This document shows, one piece after another, positions 29,301-36,912 of a stretch of DNA of 64,000 nt. How positions within the stretch are numbered: position 1 is the stretch's first letter; each line of letters begins with the position of its first letter. The notes under the pieces are model-generated. The model saw only the letters and a list, made by a program, of their open reading frames with translations. It searched no databases and was not told where the DNA came from. A program made the position numbers and the translations under genes. The stretch lies in assembly GCF_000829415.1 (NCBI RefSeq), contig NZ_AP014637.1, forward strand, positions 3,427,001 through 3,491,000, given 5' to 3'. This DNA is from Pseudomonas sp. StFLB209 (GTDB lineage: Bacteria > Pseudomonadota > Gammaproteobacteria > Pseudomonadales > Pseudomonadaceae).

Positions 29301-30263
29301 GGCCAGCGCCACGCGCTGCACCGCGAGTGGGCGCAGACCAGCTACCAGATCCAGCGTCTGCGTGATAACCCCGAGTGTGCTGACCAGGAATTCGCTCTGC
29401 TGCTCGAAGAAGACAATCCGGGCCTGAACGTCAAGCTCGGCTTCGATGTCAACGAAGACATCGCAGCGCCTTACATCAAGACCGGTGTGCGCCCACAGGT
29501 TGCCGTGCTGCGCGAGCAGGGCGTCAACGGGCAGGTCGAGATGGCCGCCGCTTTCGACCGCGCCGGCTTCAACGCCATCGACGTGCACATGAGCGATATC
29601 CTCGCTGGCCGTGTCGACCTCAACGAGTTCAAGGGCCTGGTGGCCTGCGGTGGCTTCTCGTACGGTGACGTGCTGGGTGCCGGTGAAGGCTGGGCCAAGT
29701 CGGCGCTGTTCAACGCCCGTGCCCGTGACGCCTTCCAGGGCTTCTTCGAGCGCAGCGACAGCTTCACCCTGGGGGTGTGCAACGGCTGCCAGATGCTCTC
29801 CAATCTGCACGAGCTGATTCCGGGCAGCGAGCTGTGGCCGCACTTTGTGCGTAACCGCTCCGAGCAGTTCGAAGCCCGTGTAGCGCTGGTGCAGATCCAG
29901 GAGTCGCCGTCGATCTTCCTGCAGGGCATGGCCGGTTCGCGCATGCCGATCGCCATCGCTCACGGCGAAGGCCATGCGGAGTTCGCCAGCAGCGATGCGC
30001 TGCAACAGGCTGATGCGTCCGGCACCGTGGCGCTGCGTTATGTCGACAACCATGGCAAGACCACCGAAGCCTACCCGGCCAACCCGAACGGTTCGCCACG
30101 CGGTATCGGCGGCCTGACCACTCGCGACGGTCGCGTGACCATCATGATGCCGCACCCTGAGCGGGTCTTCCGTGCCGTGCAGAACTCCTGGCGTCCTGAC
30201 GACTGGAACGAAGACGGCGCGCTGATGCGTATGTTCCGCAACGCGCGCGTCTGGGTGAACTGA
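26367..30263 (+). CDS. purL: Phosphoribosylformylglycinamidine synthase
   Basis: Converts FGAR, glutamine and ATP to FGAM in purine synthesis; the large single-chain form, 1,298 residues. The ATG at 26367 starts [14 protein letters not shown], the family N-terminus; the open frame upstream to 26172 is not coding. Visible blocks are the ATP-grasp-like AIR synthase segments ([32 protein letters not shown]), a second copy ([20 protein letters not shown]) and the C-terminal glutaminase (catalytic Cys in [10 protein letters not shown], His/Glu in MMPHPER). A TAGAAT -10-like box lies at about 26334. Confidence 0.98.
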   Translation: MLILRGAPALSAFRHSKLLEQLKQKVSAVSGLYAEFAHFAAVTGALSDQEQQVLDRLLKYGPSVPVQEPAGRLFLVVPRFGTISPWSSKASDIARNCGLEKIQRIERGIAFYVQGQFAESDAQAIASVLHDRMTQLVLGSLEQADGLFSKAQPKPLTSVDVLGGGRAALEQANVELGLALAEDEIDYLVSSFIGLKRNPNDIELMMFAQANSEHCRHKIFNASWDIDGQSQEKSLFGMIKNTYQMHSEGVLSAYKDNASVIVGSVAGRFFPNPETRQYGAVQEPVHILMKVETHNHPTAISPFSGASTGSGGEIRDEGATGRGSKPKAGLTGFTVSNLHIPGFEQPWEVAYGKPERIVTALDIMIDGPLGGAAFNNEFGRPALTGYFRTFEQSIQTPHGSEVRGYHKPIMLAGGLGNIREDHVQKGEITVGAKLIVLGGPAMLIGLGGGAASSVATGSSSADLDFASVQRENPEMERRCQEVIDRCWQLGDANPIAFIHDVGAGGLSNAFPELVNDGGRGGRFELRNVPNDEPGMAPLEIWSNESQERYVLAVSVENFERFQAICERERCPFAVVGEATEEQHLTVTDSHFGNSPVDMPLEVLLGKAPRMHRSVQREAELGDDFDPSSLDLADSVQRVLRHPAVASKSFLITIGDRSITGLVARDQMVGPWQVPVADCAVTATSFDVNTGEAMAMGERTPLALLDAPASGRMAIGETLTNLAASRIARLSDIKLSANWMSAAGHPGEDARLYDTVKAVGMELCPELGLTIPVGKDSMSMKTRWSDEGVDKSVTSPMSLIVSGFAPVVDIRQTLTPQLRMDKGETDLILIDLGRGQNRMGGSILAQVHGKLGSSAPDVDDAEDLKAFFAVIQGLNADNHLLAYHDRSDGGLLTTVLEMAFAGHCGLHLSLDGLADNASEVQGILFNEELGAVIQVRQDSTAGVLAQFSAAGLSDCVSVIGKPVNNDEVSISYNGAAIFTGQRHALHREWAQTSYQIQRLRDNPECADQEFALLLEEDNPGLNVKLGFDVNEDIAAPYIKTGVRPQVAVLREQGVNGQVEMAAAFDRAGFNAIDVHMSDILAGRVDLNEFKGLVACGGFSYGDVLGAGEGWAKSALFNARARDAFQGFFERSDSFTLGVCNGCQMLSNLHELIPGSELWPHFVRNRSEQFEARVALVQIQESPSIFLQGMAGSRMPIAIAHGEGHAEFASSDALQQADASGTVALRYVDNHGKTTEAYPANPNGSPRGIGGLTTRDGRVTIMMPHPERVFRAVQNSWRPDDWNEDGALMRMFRNARVWVN

Positions 30264-30267
30264 GCCG

Positions 30268-30579
30268 GTGTACAAGCTCGCCTTCTTCGTGCCCGCCAGT
30301 CATCTGGAGCCGGTGAAGGCGGCAGTCTTCGCCGCTGGCGGCGGGCGCATTGGCGCTTACGACCACTGTGCCTGGCAAACGCTGGGCACAGGCCAGTTCC
30401 GCCCGCTGGACGGCAGTCAGCCGTTCATCGGGCAGAGCGGGGTGGTCGAACAGGTTGCTGAATGGAAGGTCGAGCTGGTCGTCGCCGACGAGCTGATAGG
30501 TGCGACAGTGGCTGCGCTCAAGCTCAGCCACCCGTATGAAACGCCAGCCTATGAGGTCTGGCGGCTGGAAGACTTCTGA
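30268..30579 (+). CDS. NIF3-like small protein (YqfO C-terminal-type domain)
   Basis: A 103-residue cytoplasmic protein beginning with GTG at 30268, four nt after purL. It matches the stand-alone version of the ferredoxin-like domain inserted in NIF3/YqfO proteins: YKLAFFVPASHLEPVKAAVF at the start, GGGRIGAYDHCAW in the middle and LSHPYETPAYEVWRL at the end. The molecular function is unknown. Its close spacing to purL suggests co-transcription. Confidence 0.85.
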   Translation: MYKLAFFVPASHLEPVKAAVFAAGGGRIGAYDHCAWQTLGTGQFRPLDGSQPFIGQSGVVEQVAEWKVELVVADELIGATVAALKLSHPYETPAYEVWRLEDF

Positions 30580-30599
30580 CGATTGACCGTCGATCACCG

Positions 30600-30690
30600 G
30601 TGGGAGCGACCTTGGTCGCGAAGGAGCCGGACCAGACGCAGCCCATGTTGTGCCTGGCAAATGGCTTTCGCGAGCAAGCCCACTCCTACA
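30600..30690. repeat. REP-like imperfect inverted repeat
   Basis: The left arm begins GTGGGAGCGACCTTGGTCGC at 30600, and the right arm ends at 30690 with sequence whose complement begins GTAGGAGTGGGCTTGCTCGC. They pair imperfectly, closing the gap between the convergent NIF3-like and transpeptidase genes. Confidence 0.7.
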
Positions 30691-30699
30691 GGCTACCCT

Positions 30700-31263
30700 T
30701 CAGGGCCTGATCTCGATCAGCGTCCCGTCCTTCACCAGATCCCACACCTCGCGCATGTCGTTGTTCTTCAGCGCAATGCAGCCTTCTGTCCAGTCCAGGG
30801 TATGGAAATACCACTCCGGGTATTCTTCATCGATGGGCGTGCCATGAATCATGATCATGCTGCCGGGCTTGACGCCCTCCTTGCGGGCGCGTTCGCTGTC
30901 AGCTGCATTGGGGTAGGAAATGTGCATCGACAGGTTGTACTTGTTGCTCGGCTTGCGCCAGTCGAGCCAGTAGAAACCCTCAGGGGTACGTTTGTCGCCT
31001 TCCTGCAGCTTGGTGCCCTTGGGGTTCTTGCCCAGCGAAACGCGATAGGTCTTCAACGCTTCGCCGTCACTGATCAACTGCAGTTGCCGGGTTGATTTGA
31101 TCACCAGCACCTTATCGATGCGTCGCTCTGACAATTTGCCGGTGTTGATCACCTTCTCGCCAACGATCTTCTGTTCGCTGCCCTTGGGCACGATTGTCTG
31201 GGTGAAAGCCGCCTGGGAGGCGGATGCGAACGACAGGCACACTACAGCGAACAACCAGCGCAT
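30700..31263 (-). CDS. L,D-transpeptidase family protein (YkuD domain)
   Basis: Exported protein of 187 residues with a signal peptide (MRWLFAVVCLSFASASQA). The YkuD fold spans roughly residues 48-187. The catalytic motif is HGTP at about 143, then TEGCIALKNNDM with the nucleophile Cys about 163. Such enzymes make 3-3 crosslinks in peptidoglycan or attach lipoproteins, but single-domain members may have other roles. The gene is monocistronic or pairs with the next minus-strand gene. Confidence 0.92.
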   Translation of the reverse strand: MRWLFAVVCLSFASASQAAFTQTIVPKGSEQKIVGEKVINTGKLSERRIDKVLVIKSTRQLQLISDGEALKTYRVSLGKNPKGTKLQEGDKRTPEGFYWLDWRKPSNKYNLSMHISYPNAADSERARKEGVKPGSMIMIHGTPIDEEYPEWYFHTLDWTEGCIALKNNDMREVWDLVKDGTLIEIRP

Positions 31264-31307
31264 TGACGTTTTCCTGAGGCCGCGTAGCTCGCGGGCCGGG
31301 CTTGGGA

Positions 31308-31853
31308 TTATTGGACAGGACGAGAGGGGGGCAGCGCCTGACTATGGACAGGATAGAGCTGTTCGCGCCGGTCTGCGAAGAACCATTCTAGGGTACGCCG
31401 GACCGTCATGAAAGCCAGCTCATCCCACGGAATGTCGGCTTCGTCAAACAAGCGCACTTCCAGGCTCTCGACCCCGGCGGCATAGCTCTCGCCGACCAGT
31501 TCACCACGGTAGAACACATGCACCTGATTGATGTGCGGTACATCGATCATCGAGTACAGGTAAAGCTGCTGCACACTGGCGCAGGCTTCTTCGACGGTTT
31601 CACGGCGCGCGGCCTGCTCGACGGTCTCGCCGTTTTCCATGAACCCGGCCGGTAAGGTCCAGTAGCCCAGGCGCGGCTCGATGGCGCGGCGGCACAGCAG
31701 CACCTTGCTGCCCGAAGTCACCAGGCAGCCAGCGACGATGTTGGGGTTCTGATAATGAATGGTCTGGCAATGGTCACACACATAGCGCGCGCGGCTGTCG
31801 CCTTCGGGGATGCGCAATGTGACCGGTTTGCCGCAGTGACTGCAGAAATTCAT
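31308..31853 (-). CDS. Nudix hydrolase with N-terminal zinc ribbon
   Basis: A 181-residue protein. The N-terminus has a zinc ribbon (CSHCG and CDHC, residues about 4-29). The Nudix box is GFMENGETVEQAARRETVEE, continuing ACA, so the usual late Gly is Cys. This matches a widespread zinc-ribbon Nudix family related to NADH pyrophosphatases, usually of unproven substrate. It ends 44 nt beyond the transpeptidase start and may share its transcript. Confidence 0.9.
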   Translation of the reverse strand: MNFCSHCGKPVTLRIPEGDSRARYVCDHCQTIHYQNPNIVAGCLVTSGSKVLLCRRAIEPRLGYWTLPAGFMENGETVEQAARRETVEEACASVQQLYLYSMIDVPHINQVHVFYRGELVGESYAAGVESLEVRLFDEADIPWDELAFMTVRRTLEWFFADRREQLYPVHSQALPPSRPVQ

Positions 31854-32013
31854 GATGGGTGTTCGATCAGTGAAAGCCGACGCTCATCTTGGCCTTTCGT
31901 ACAGGCAGTCAGCAAGTTTTCATACACAGTTGCTATGAAGAGAGTCCTGCAAAGGCTTGGGCGCATCGCTGCTTTGGTGCATGATGCCGGGTACAACACG
32001 ATCGAGATTCCCC

Positions 32014-32610
32014 ATGCTGGATGAGCTACTTCGCCGTGTAGGCAGTCACACGCCAGGTGTCCTGGAGACCGATGAGCGCTTTCCTGAGGCGGCGGTTCTG
32101 TTACCAGTGACCCGTAGCGCCGAGCCGGAACTGGTGCTGACCCTGCGTGCCAGTGGCTTGTCGACCCACGGCGGTGAAGTGGCGTTTCCCGGTGGCCGTC
32201 GCGACCCGGAAGATCCTGACCTGGTGTTCACCGCCCTGCGTGAAGCCGACGAAGAAATCGGCCTGCCACCAGGGCTGGTGGAGGTGATAGGCCCGCTGAC
32301 CCCGGTCGTGTCCCGTTACGGCATCAAAGTCACGCCCTATGTGGGCATCATCCCGGATTTTGTCGAATACCAGCCCAATGACGGTGAAATCGCAGCGGTG
32401 TTCAGCGTGCCGCTGGAATTCTTCCGCCAGGACGTGCGCGAACACACCCACCGCATCGACTATCAGGGCCGCAGTTGGTACGTACCCAGCTATCGTTATG
32501 GCGAGTACAAGATCTGGGGCCTGACCGCGATCATGATCGTCGAGCTGATCAACGTGCTGTACGACGCCAATATCAGCCTGCAACGTCCGCCGCGGCTGTC
32601 CGGTTCCTGA
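32014..32610 (+). CDS. CoA pyrophosphatase (Nudix, NudL-like)
   Basis: Likely hydrolyses coenzyme A or its derivatives to 3',5'-ADP and phosphopantetheine. It has 198 residues from the ATG at 32014 (MLDELLRRVGS). The CoA-specific box LVLTLRASGLSTHGGEVAFP lies directly before the Nudix box, GGRRDPEDPDLVFTALREAD then EEIGL. It is divergent from the zinc-ribbon Nudix gene and followed 33 nt later by the gamma-carbonic anhydrase gene. Confidence 0.93.
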   Translation: MLDELLRRVGSHTPGVLETDERFPEAAVLLPVTRSAEPELVLTLRASGLSTHGGEVAFPGGRRDPEDPDLVFTALREADEEIGLPPGLVEVIGPLTPVVSRYGIKVTPYVGIIPDFVEYQPNDGEIAAVFSVPLEFFRQDVREHTHRIDYQGRSWYVPSYRYGEYKIWGLTAIMIVELINVLYDANISLQRPPRLSGS

Positions 32611-32643
32611 ACCGCCTATTACAAGAACGCCTGAGGACCTGCC

Positions 32644-33177
32644 ATGAAATACCGCCTGGGATCTGCCCGTGTGCAGACCCACCCTGAAAGCTGGAGCGCG
32701 CCCAACGCCACGCTGATCGGCCATGTACGCCTCGAAAAGAACGCCAGCGTCTGGTTCGGCGCGGTGTTGCGCGGTGACAACGAACTGATCCATATCGGTG
32801 AGGACAGCAACGTCCAGGATGGCACGGTGATGCACACCGACAAGGGCTGGCCGTTGACCATCGGCAAGGGCGTGACCATCGGCCATAACGCCATGTTGCA
32901 TGGCTGTACGGTCGACGATTACAGCCTGATCGGCATCAACGCGGTGATCCTCAACGGCGCGAAGATCGGCAAGCACTGCATCATCGGCGCCAATTCATTG
33001 ATCGGCGAAGGCAAGGTCATTCCGGACGGCTCGCTGGTCATGGGCTCGCCGGGCAAGGTGGTGCGCGAACTGACCGATGCGCAGAAGAGCATGCTCGAAG
33101 CCAGTGCCGCCCACTATGTGCACAATGCTCAGCGTTACGCCAGTGATCTGGTGGTGCAGGATGACGATGAATACTGA
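32644..33177 (+). CDS. Gamma-carbonic anhydrase family protein (YrdA-like)
   Basis: A 177-residue left-handed beta-helix protein of hexapeptide repeats. The three conserved zinc-ligand histidines are in [16 protein letters not shown] (two). The repeats run from about residue 15 to 135, followed by a C-terminal helix. Members bind zinc, but many lack measurable carbonic anhydrase activity, so the enzyme label is uncertain. Its 3' end overlaps the DUF1289 gene. Confidence 0.92.
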   Translation: MKYRLGSARVQTHPESWSAPNATLIGHVRLEKNASVWFGAVLRGDNELIHIGEDSNVQDGTVMHTDKGWPLTIGKGVTIGHNAMLHGCTVDDYSLIGINAVILNGAKIGKHCIIGANSLIGEGKVIPDGSLVMGSPGKVVRELTDAQKSMLEASAAHYVHNAQRYASDLVVQDDDEY

Positions 33178-33373
33178 AGCCCCTGCCGAGAAACCGGTGC
33201 GTTCACCCTGCGTGAGCATCTGTGCACTGGATGACAACGACATCTGTACCGGCTGTCAGCGCAGCGTCCAGGAAATCACTGGCTGGAGCCGCATGAGCAA
33301 CCACCAGCGCCGTGAGGTGCTGGTGCTGTGCCATGAGCGGGCCAAGGCCAGCGGGATACTCTGGACGCTCTGA
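33167..33373 (+). CDS. DUF1289 small Cys-rich protein
   Basis: A 68-residue protein with the DUF1289 cysteine pattern CVSIC-x8-CTGC, followed by [22 protein letters not shown]. The cysteines may hold a metal. The ATG at 33167 is preferred because AGG at 33158 is properly spaced; an ATG two codons earlier also exists. It overlaps the gamma-carbonic anhydrase gene by 11 nt, so the two are probably translated together. Confidence 0.88.
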   Translation: MNTEAPAEKPVRSPCVSICALDDNDICTGCQRSVQEITGWSRMSNHQRREVLVLCHERAKASGILWTL

Positions 33374-33407
33374 CTCCATCAGCTAACCGAAACCCATCCA
33401 TGTCGTC

Positions 33408-33806
33408 TCATGGCTGCTGCGCCAGCCCAGTGGTGTGATGCCACTGCGGCCGCGACTCGACCCAAAGGTGTTTCGCCTTGTGGGCCTCCAGGGGCGTATC
33501 CAGGGTAGCCACCGCTACACTGACCCAGTCCGCGAACTGCCCGCCGCTGTTGCTCCAGAACAGCGTCGAGCCGCACTGCGAACAAAACTGCCGGGCCACT
33601 GTTGGCGATGACCGGTAAGTGGCAAGCAGGTGTTCACCCCGGTCAATCAGCAAGGTACTGCGCGCCACGCTGGCATAGCTGGCGAATGCCGCGCCATGAG
33701 CTTTCTGGCATTGCGTGCAGTGGCAGTGGCTCAAGGCTTTGAGCGGCGCAGATAGCTGGTAGTGGATGGCACCGCACAGGCAGCTGCCTTGGTGGGTCGG
33801 TTGCAT
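33408..33806 (-). CDS. GFA / CENP-V-fold zinc protein
   Basis: A 132-residue protein of the glutathione-dependent formaldehyde-activating (GFA) fold. The two zinc sites are seen as GSCLCGAIHYQL, then HCHCTQCQKAHGAAF, and later FCSQCGSTLFW. Family members are often annotated as aldehyde-activating enzymes, but this is proven for very few. The gene is isolated: its upstream side runs into a gene fragment and then an insertion element. Confidence 0.9.
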   Translation of the reverse strand: MQPTHQGSCLCGAIHYQLSAPLKALSHCHCTQCQKAHGAAFASYASVARSTLLIDRGEHLLATYRSSPTVARQFCSQCGSTLFWSNSGGQFADWVSVAVATLDTPLEAHKAKHLWVESRPQWHHTTGLAQQP

Positions 33807-33978
33807 ATTGTAAATTCCCGGTCGATTTGTCGCAGACCAGACGATGTTTCAGCAAGCCCGCAACATCGCTCGTGGTCAGTCCGCCAATCATGATTTCGCG
33901 GCGGGTCCTGGACCCAGCCATGACCCGCTGCAACAGCGTCAGTTGTTCAGGCGAGTACTTCGCCGAATAGCGATGGAT
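33807..33978 (-). pseudogene. Unrecognised gene fragment cut at the insertion element
   Basis: On the minus strand an open frame runs from the element edge toward the GFA gene: I-H-R-Y-S-A-K-Y-S-P-E-Q-L, then LQRVMAGSRTRREIMIGGL and TTSDVAGLLKHRLV. It has a protein-like, non-repetitive composition. It lacks a start because the insertion at about 33980 interrupts it, and has no natural stop before the GFA gene. No matching other half was found on the far side of the element. I do not recognise the family. Confidence 0.4.
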
Positions 33979-34008
33979 TGACCATCGGGGCGCGACAAGC
34001 CCCGCCGT

Positions 34009-34221
34009 TCAGGGCGGGGAAGGATCGCGCGGACGGCGTAGCCGTCCCTGGTTACCGTGGGGTGTCTGCTGCTGTTCGATGGACGCACCGCCACAGGATG
34101 ATGCGAAGTAACATGGCGACACAGATGCCCTTATACGGCGGTATTTCGTTACAAAGACCCCATGGGCATGCACCTTGAAAACACCGTGCCGTCCGCGCCT
34201 AATGTCGTCTCCATTGCTCAT
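34009..34221 (-). pseudogene. tnpA: Collapsed tnpA: first 30 residues joined to the C-terminal motif
   Basis: The 70-codon frame starts like Y1 transposases (RRGRHGVFKVHAHGVFVTKY), with the metal-binding HUH motif as H-A-H. It then jumps straight to the C-terminal block PCYFASSCGGASIEQQQ. About 80 or more central residues are gone, and the segment expected to hold the catalytic Tyr (QYIE in other copies) reads A-S-I-E. It should be inactive. It is divergent from tnpB with 14 nt between the starts. Confidence 0.8.
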
Positions 34222-34235
34222 GGCTCAAGAGCAGT

Positions 34236-35459
34236 ATGCAACGACTTCAAGCCTTCAAGTACGAACTCATGCCAGACGGCCGGCAGGAGCAGCAAATGCG
34301 CCGCTTTGCGGGCTCCTGTCGCTTCGTCTTCAACAAGGCGCTGGCATTGCAGAAGGAGCGCCACGAGCAAGGCGAGAACAAGCTCGGCTATGCGGGCCTG
34401 TGCAAGTTGCTGACTGAGTGGCGCCATAGCACGCAAACCGCATGGCTGGCCGATGCGCCTGTTCACCCGTTGCAACAGAGCCTCAAGGATCTGGAACGGG
34501 CCTACACCAACTTCTTCGCCAGACGAGCCGACTTTCCCCGACTCAAGAAGAAGGGGCAGCGCGATAGTTTCCGCTATCCCGACCCGAAACAGATCAAGCT
34601 CGACCAGACCAACAGTCGCCTGTTTCTGCCCAAGCTGGGCTGGCTGCGCTACCGCAACAGCCGCGAGGTGCCTGGCACGGTGAAGAACATCACCGTGAGC
34701 CAGTCGTGTGGCAAGTGGTTCGTGAGTATCCAGACCGAACGCGAGATCGATGAGCAGCCCACGGCGCAGGGTGCGGCAGTCGGCATCGACATGGGCATTG
34801 CCCGGTTCGCCACGCTTTCGGATGGTTCGTTCTACGCACCCCTCAACAGCTTCAAACGCCATGAGACCGCGCTGTGCAAAGCGCAGCAGGCGATGAGCCG
34901 CAAGGTCAGATTCAGCCGCAACTGGAACAAGGCGAAAGCCCGCGTCCAGCGCATTCACTCGCGCATCGGCAATGCCCGCCGCGACTACCTGCACAAGTGC
35001 TCTACCACGATCAGCCAAAACCACGCGATGGTGTGTATCGAGGACTTGCAGGTACGCAATATGTCCAGGTCGGCGGCAGGCACGGCAGAGGCGCCGGGAA
35101 GAAACGTCCGTGCCAAATCTGGCCTGAACAGGGCCATCCTCGATCAGGGCTGGTTCGAGTTTCGCCGCCAACTGGACTACAAGCTGGCGTGGCGCGGCGG
35201 CTGGCTGATTGCCGTGCCGCCGCGAGATACCAGCCGCACGTGCCCTTGTTGCGGCCATGTGTCGGCGGCCAACCGCCAGACGCAAGCGCTGTTCAGGTGT
35301 GTGGGATGTGGTTTTGAAGGCAACGCCGATGTGGTTGGCGCGATGAATGTACTAAGGGCGGGACACGCCCGGTTAGCCTGTGAAGTGAGCGCAGAGGTCA
35401 TGGCGCCAGCAGCAGGAACCCACCGAAGCGACTCGGGGGCGGCTCGATGCCGCGCCTGA
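34236..35459 (+). CDS. tnpB: TnpB-type RNA-guided nuclease, copy 1
   Basis: A 407-residue transposon-encoded RuvC nuclease with the canonical triad: Asp185 (VGIDMGIARFATLS), Glu269 (VCIEDLQVRNM) and Asp365 (EGNADVVGAMNVL). The zinc ribbon is C336-x2-C339 and C355-x2-C358. The N-terminus (MQRLQAFKYELMPDG) is the usual helix-turn start of the family. It is intact. Its guide RNA would come from the gene's 3' end plus the right end, with the guide reading into 35503 onward. Confidence 0.93.
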   Translation: MQRLQAFKYELMPDGRQEQQMRRFAGSCRFVFNKALALQKERHEQGENKLGYAGLCKLLTEWRHSTQTAWLADAPVHPLQQSLKDLERAYTNFFARRADFPRLKKKGQRDSFRYPDPKQIKLDQTNSRLFLPKLGWLRYRNSREVPGTVKNITVSQSCGKWFVSIQTEREIDEQPTAQGAAVGIDMGIARFATLSDGSFYAPLNSFKRHETALCKAQQAMSRKVRFSRNWNKAKARVQRIHSRIGNARRDYLHKCSTTISQNHAMVCIEDLQVRNMSRSAAGTAEAPGRNVRAKSGLNRAILDQGWFEFRRQLDYKLAWRGGWLIAVPPRDTSRTCPCCGHVSAANRQTQALFRCVGCGFEGNADVVGAMNVLRAGHARLACEVSAEVMAPAAGTHRSDSGAARCRA

Positions 35460-35502
35460 GCGCCGTAGGAATCTCCGGCCTTCAGGTCGGGGAGGATGTC
35501 AA

Positions 35503-35820
35503 GGGTTACTTGTCAGCAGGCGGGCATCCTATACGACGTTGAAGGCCAGCGGCCATGGCTTTGTGACGGCTATGCGGGTAGGCTTTGGTGATGGCAAAAA
35601 GGCCGGTTTCTGGCTCGAAAATCCGCCTGATTGCAAGATGCCTCTCTTTCTCTTGAAGGAAATTTCCGAGAAAATCCTGACCGCTTGCGCCTGTGCTCCG
35701 GGCTGTCTAGGCTGCCCCGCGTCGCTGCTTTCAGCGACAGGGCTTGGCCGCCCGATCAACCATTCATAGGCGCAGCGTGCCATAAAATTCACTGTGGACC
35801 TGGTTCTCAGTGTTGCTTCA
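35503..35820. other. Non-coding stretch after TnpB copy 1
   Basis: No gene is supported. A minus-strand frame at 35529-35792 encodes a Lys/Pro/Ser-rich peptide with no domain and no ribosome site, and is probably chance. A perfect 7-bp hairpin GTCGCTG-CTTT-CAGCGAC lies at 35721-35738. The stretch leads into the structured region at 35821. Confidence 0.5.
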
Positions 35821-35915
35821 TGGCAACTGTGCGAGGGACACCTTCGGGTGTGCCGAGGTGCCTATGACTCGGTCGGCCAACCCTTGTGCAGTTGCCACCA
35901 ATTTGCTTGGCCGCG
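35821..35915 (+). ncRNA. Candidate structured (pseudoknotted) 5' leader RNA
   Basis: Stem A pairs 35821-35829 with 35889-35897 (9 bp, perfect). Inside are a hairpin ACACC-TTCG-GGTGT (35838-35851, a stable UUCG-type loop) and a hairpin CCGAG-N10-CTCGG (35853-35872). CGGCCAA at 35874-35880, inside stem A, is complementary to TTGGCCG at 35907-35913, outside it, which would make a pseudoknot. It ends about 40 nt before the start codon at 35954. The class is not one I recognise. Confidence 0.45.
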
Positions 35916-35953
35916 AAGGGTGGTGCTTTCCTCAAGTGCATAGGAGTTTCGCG

Positions 35954-36229
35954 ATGACCAAAAAACTCGTTCCCGATCCACCGACTTCCAGCCCCGTGCC
36001 CATTGCGGCGCACGATCTCAACCACTTCGAAATGCAGCTCAACCAGGTCTACGACGTGCTGCGCTGCGCCACCGCGATTGCCTATGAATGTGCCGATAAC
36101 CTGCAGGGCCAGCCCCGCGATCTGGCCATGGGCAGCATGCACCTGATCGGCCATGCGCGCAAAATGGTCCATGAACTGCTCGATCAGTTGCAGCCGGTGG
36201 TGCCGGACACTGATGGTCTGGCGAACTGA
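35954..36229 (+). CDS. Small DUF6124/DUF3077-like protein
   Basis: A 91-residue protein from the ATG at 35954 with AGGAG upstream (35942). It begins MTKKLVPDPPTSSP, a Pro-rich start typical of a small Pseudomonas family (DUF3077 / DUF6124), and continues with two amphipathic helices (HFEMQLNQVYDVLRCATAI and MHLIGHARKMVHELLDQLQP). No catalytic motif or signal peptide is seen. Function is unknown. It has an unusual, possibly structured leader. Confidence 0.7.
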   Translation: MTKKLVPDPPTSSPVPIAAHDLNHFEMQLNQVYDVLRCATAIAYECADNLQGQPRDLAMGSMHLIGHARKMVHELLDQLQPVVPDTDGLAN

Positions 36230-36325
36230 CCTGCTGCTGGTTATGGTCGTGCACGCGGCGAGCGCTTGACCTCCACTTAACTTGAGGTCTGATACTCGCG
36301 CTCCTTCACACCAGGAGCTGCCCTC

Positions 36326-36778
36326 ATGACTCATCGCGCTGCATTCGAACTGTTCAACCCGCAAGGCCTCTACGACCCCACCGGTAACGGCTATTCCCAT
36401 GGCGCACGGGTCGAAACCCCGGCGCGCTTTGTGTTTCTGGCCGGGCAGGGCGGTGAAGACAGTCAGGGCCTATTGGCCGACAGTTTCGCCGCCCAGGCTC
36501 GTCAGGCGCTGGCCAATGTCCGTATCGCCTTGCAGGTCCAGGGTGCGGACTTCAACGATGTGTTCAAGCTGACCCTGCTGATTGTCGATCACAGCCAGCA
36601 GCGGTTGGGTGAGTGGGCGGCGGCCATCGATCAGGCCTGGGGGGCGGCAATGAAACCGGCCTGCACATTGATTCCGGTGCCGCGCCTGGCATTGGACGGC
36701 ATGCTGGTGGAAATCGAGGCGATGGCGGTGATTGCCGGCGGGCATGGCCCTTCATCGGATGCTGGTGCGATCTCCTGA
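36326..36778 (+). CDS. RidA family protein (YjgF/YER057c/UK114)
   Basis: A 150-residue member of the RidA superfamily, trimeric enzymes that hydrolyse reactive imines or enamines. Features are FVFLAGQGGED near residue 40, AQARQALANVRIALQVQGAD, VFKLTLLIV and the last conserved block ACTLIPVPRLALDGMLVEIE, where the Arg that binds the substrate carboxylate in true RidA (usually R-x-A-V) is kept as PRLAL. It may be an archetypal or a divergent member. It is alone, 97 nt after the small DUF gene. Confidence 0.85.
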   Translation: MTHRAAFELFNPQGLYDPTGNGYSHGARVETPARFVFLAGQGGEDSQGLLADSFAAQARQALANVRIALQVQGADFNDVFKLTLLIVDHSQQRLGEWAAAIDQAWGAAMKPACTLIPVPRLALDGMLVEIEAMAVIAGGHGPSSDAGAIS

Positions 36779-36912
36779 ACGCCACCCGCCAGCAGTGTTC
36801 CAACTCCATACAAGGCGGAGTTTCAGTGGTCCCGGTCCTTGCCTGGCAAGCAGCCGAGTGCCCGTCACCGCAGTAGTGACGGGCGCTCGGCCGCTGCACT
36901 GAGGACACTCAC

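Larger units (their letters stand above)
33981..35502 (+). mobile_element. 1,522-bp TnpB element, copy 1 (IS200/IS605-type)
   Basis: The left end begins ACCATCGGGGCGCGACAAGC with a hairpin CCCCGCC-N6-GGCGGGG (about 34000-34020) and then GGACGGC-GTA-GCCGTCC. The right end has a CCGGCC/GGTCGG hairpin and finishes GGGGAGGATGTCAA at 35502. It is flanked on the left by TTG/TGACC-type sequence and has no target duplication. Inside are a collapsed tnpA (minus) and an intact tnpB (plus). Copy 2 at 38194 has the same length and orientation. Confidence 0.88.

Noticed and set aside
26445..30275. A 1,276-codon open frame on the minus strand opposite purL
   Set aside because: It is the antisense shadow of a strongly supported purL gene in high-GC DNA; the translation is Gln/Val/Ala/His-rich low-grade sequence with no domain.
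35529..35792. An 87-codon minus-strand frame between TnpB copy 1 and the small DUF gene
   Set aside because: No domain, no ribosome site, Lys/Pro-rich ends; the stretch appears to be leader or repeat DNA.
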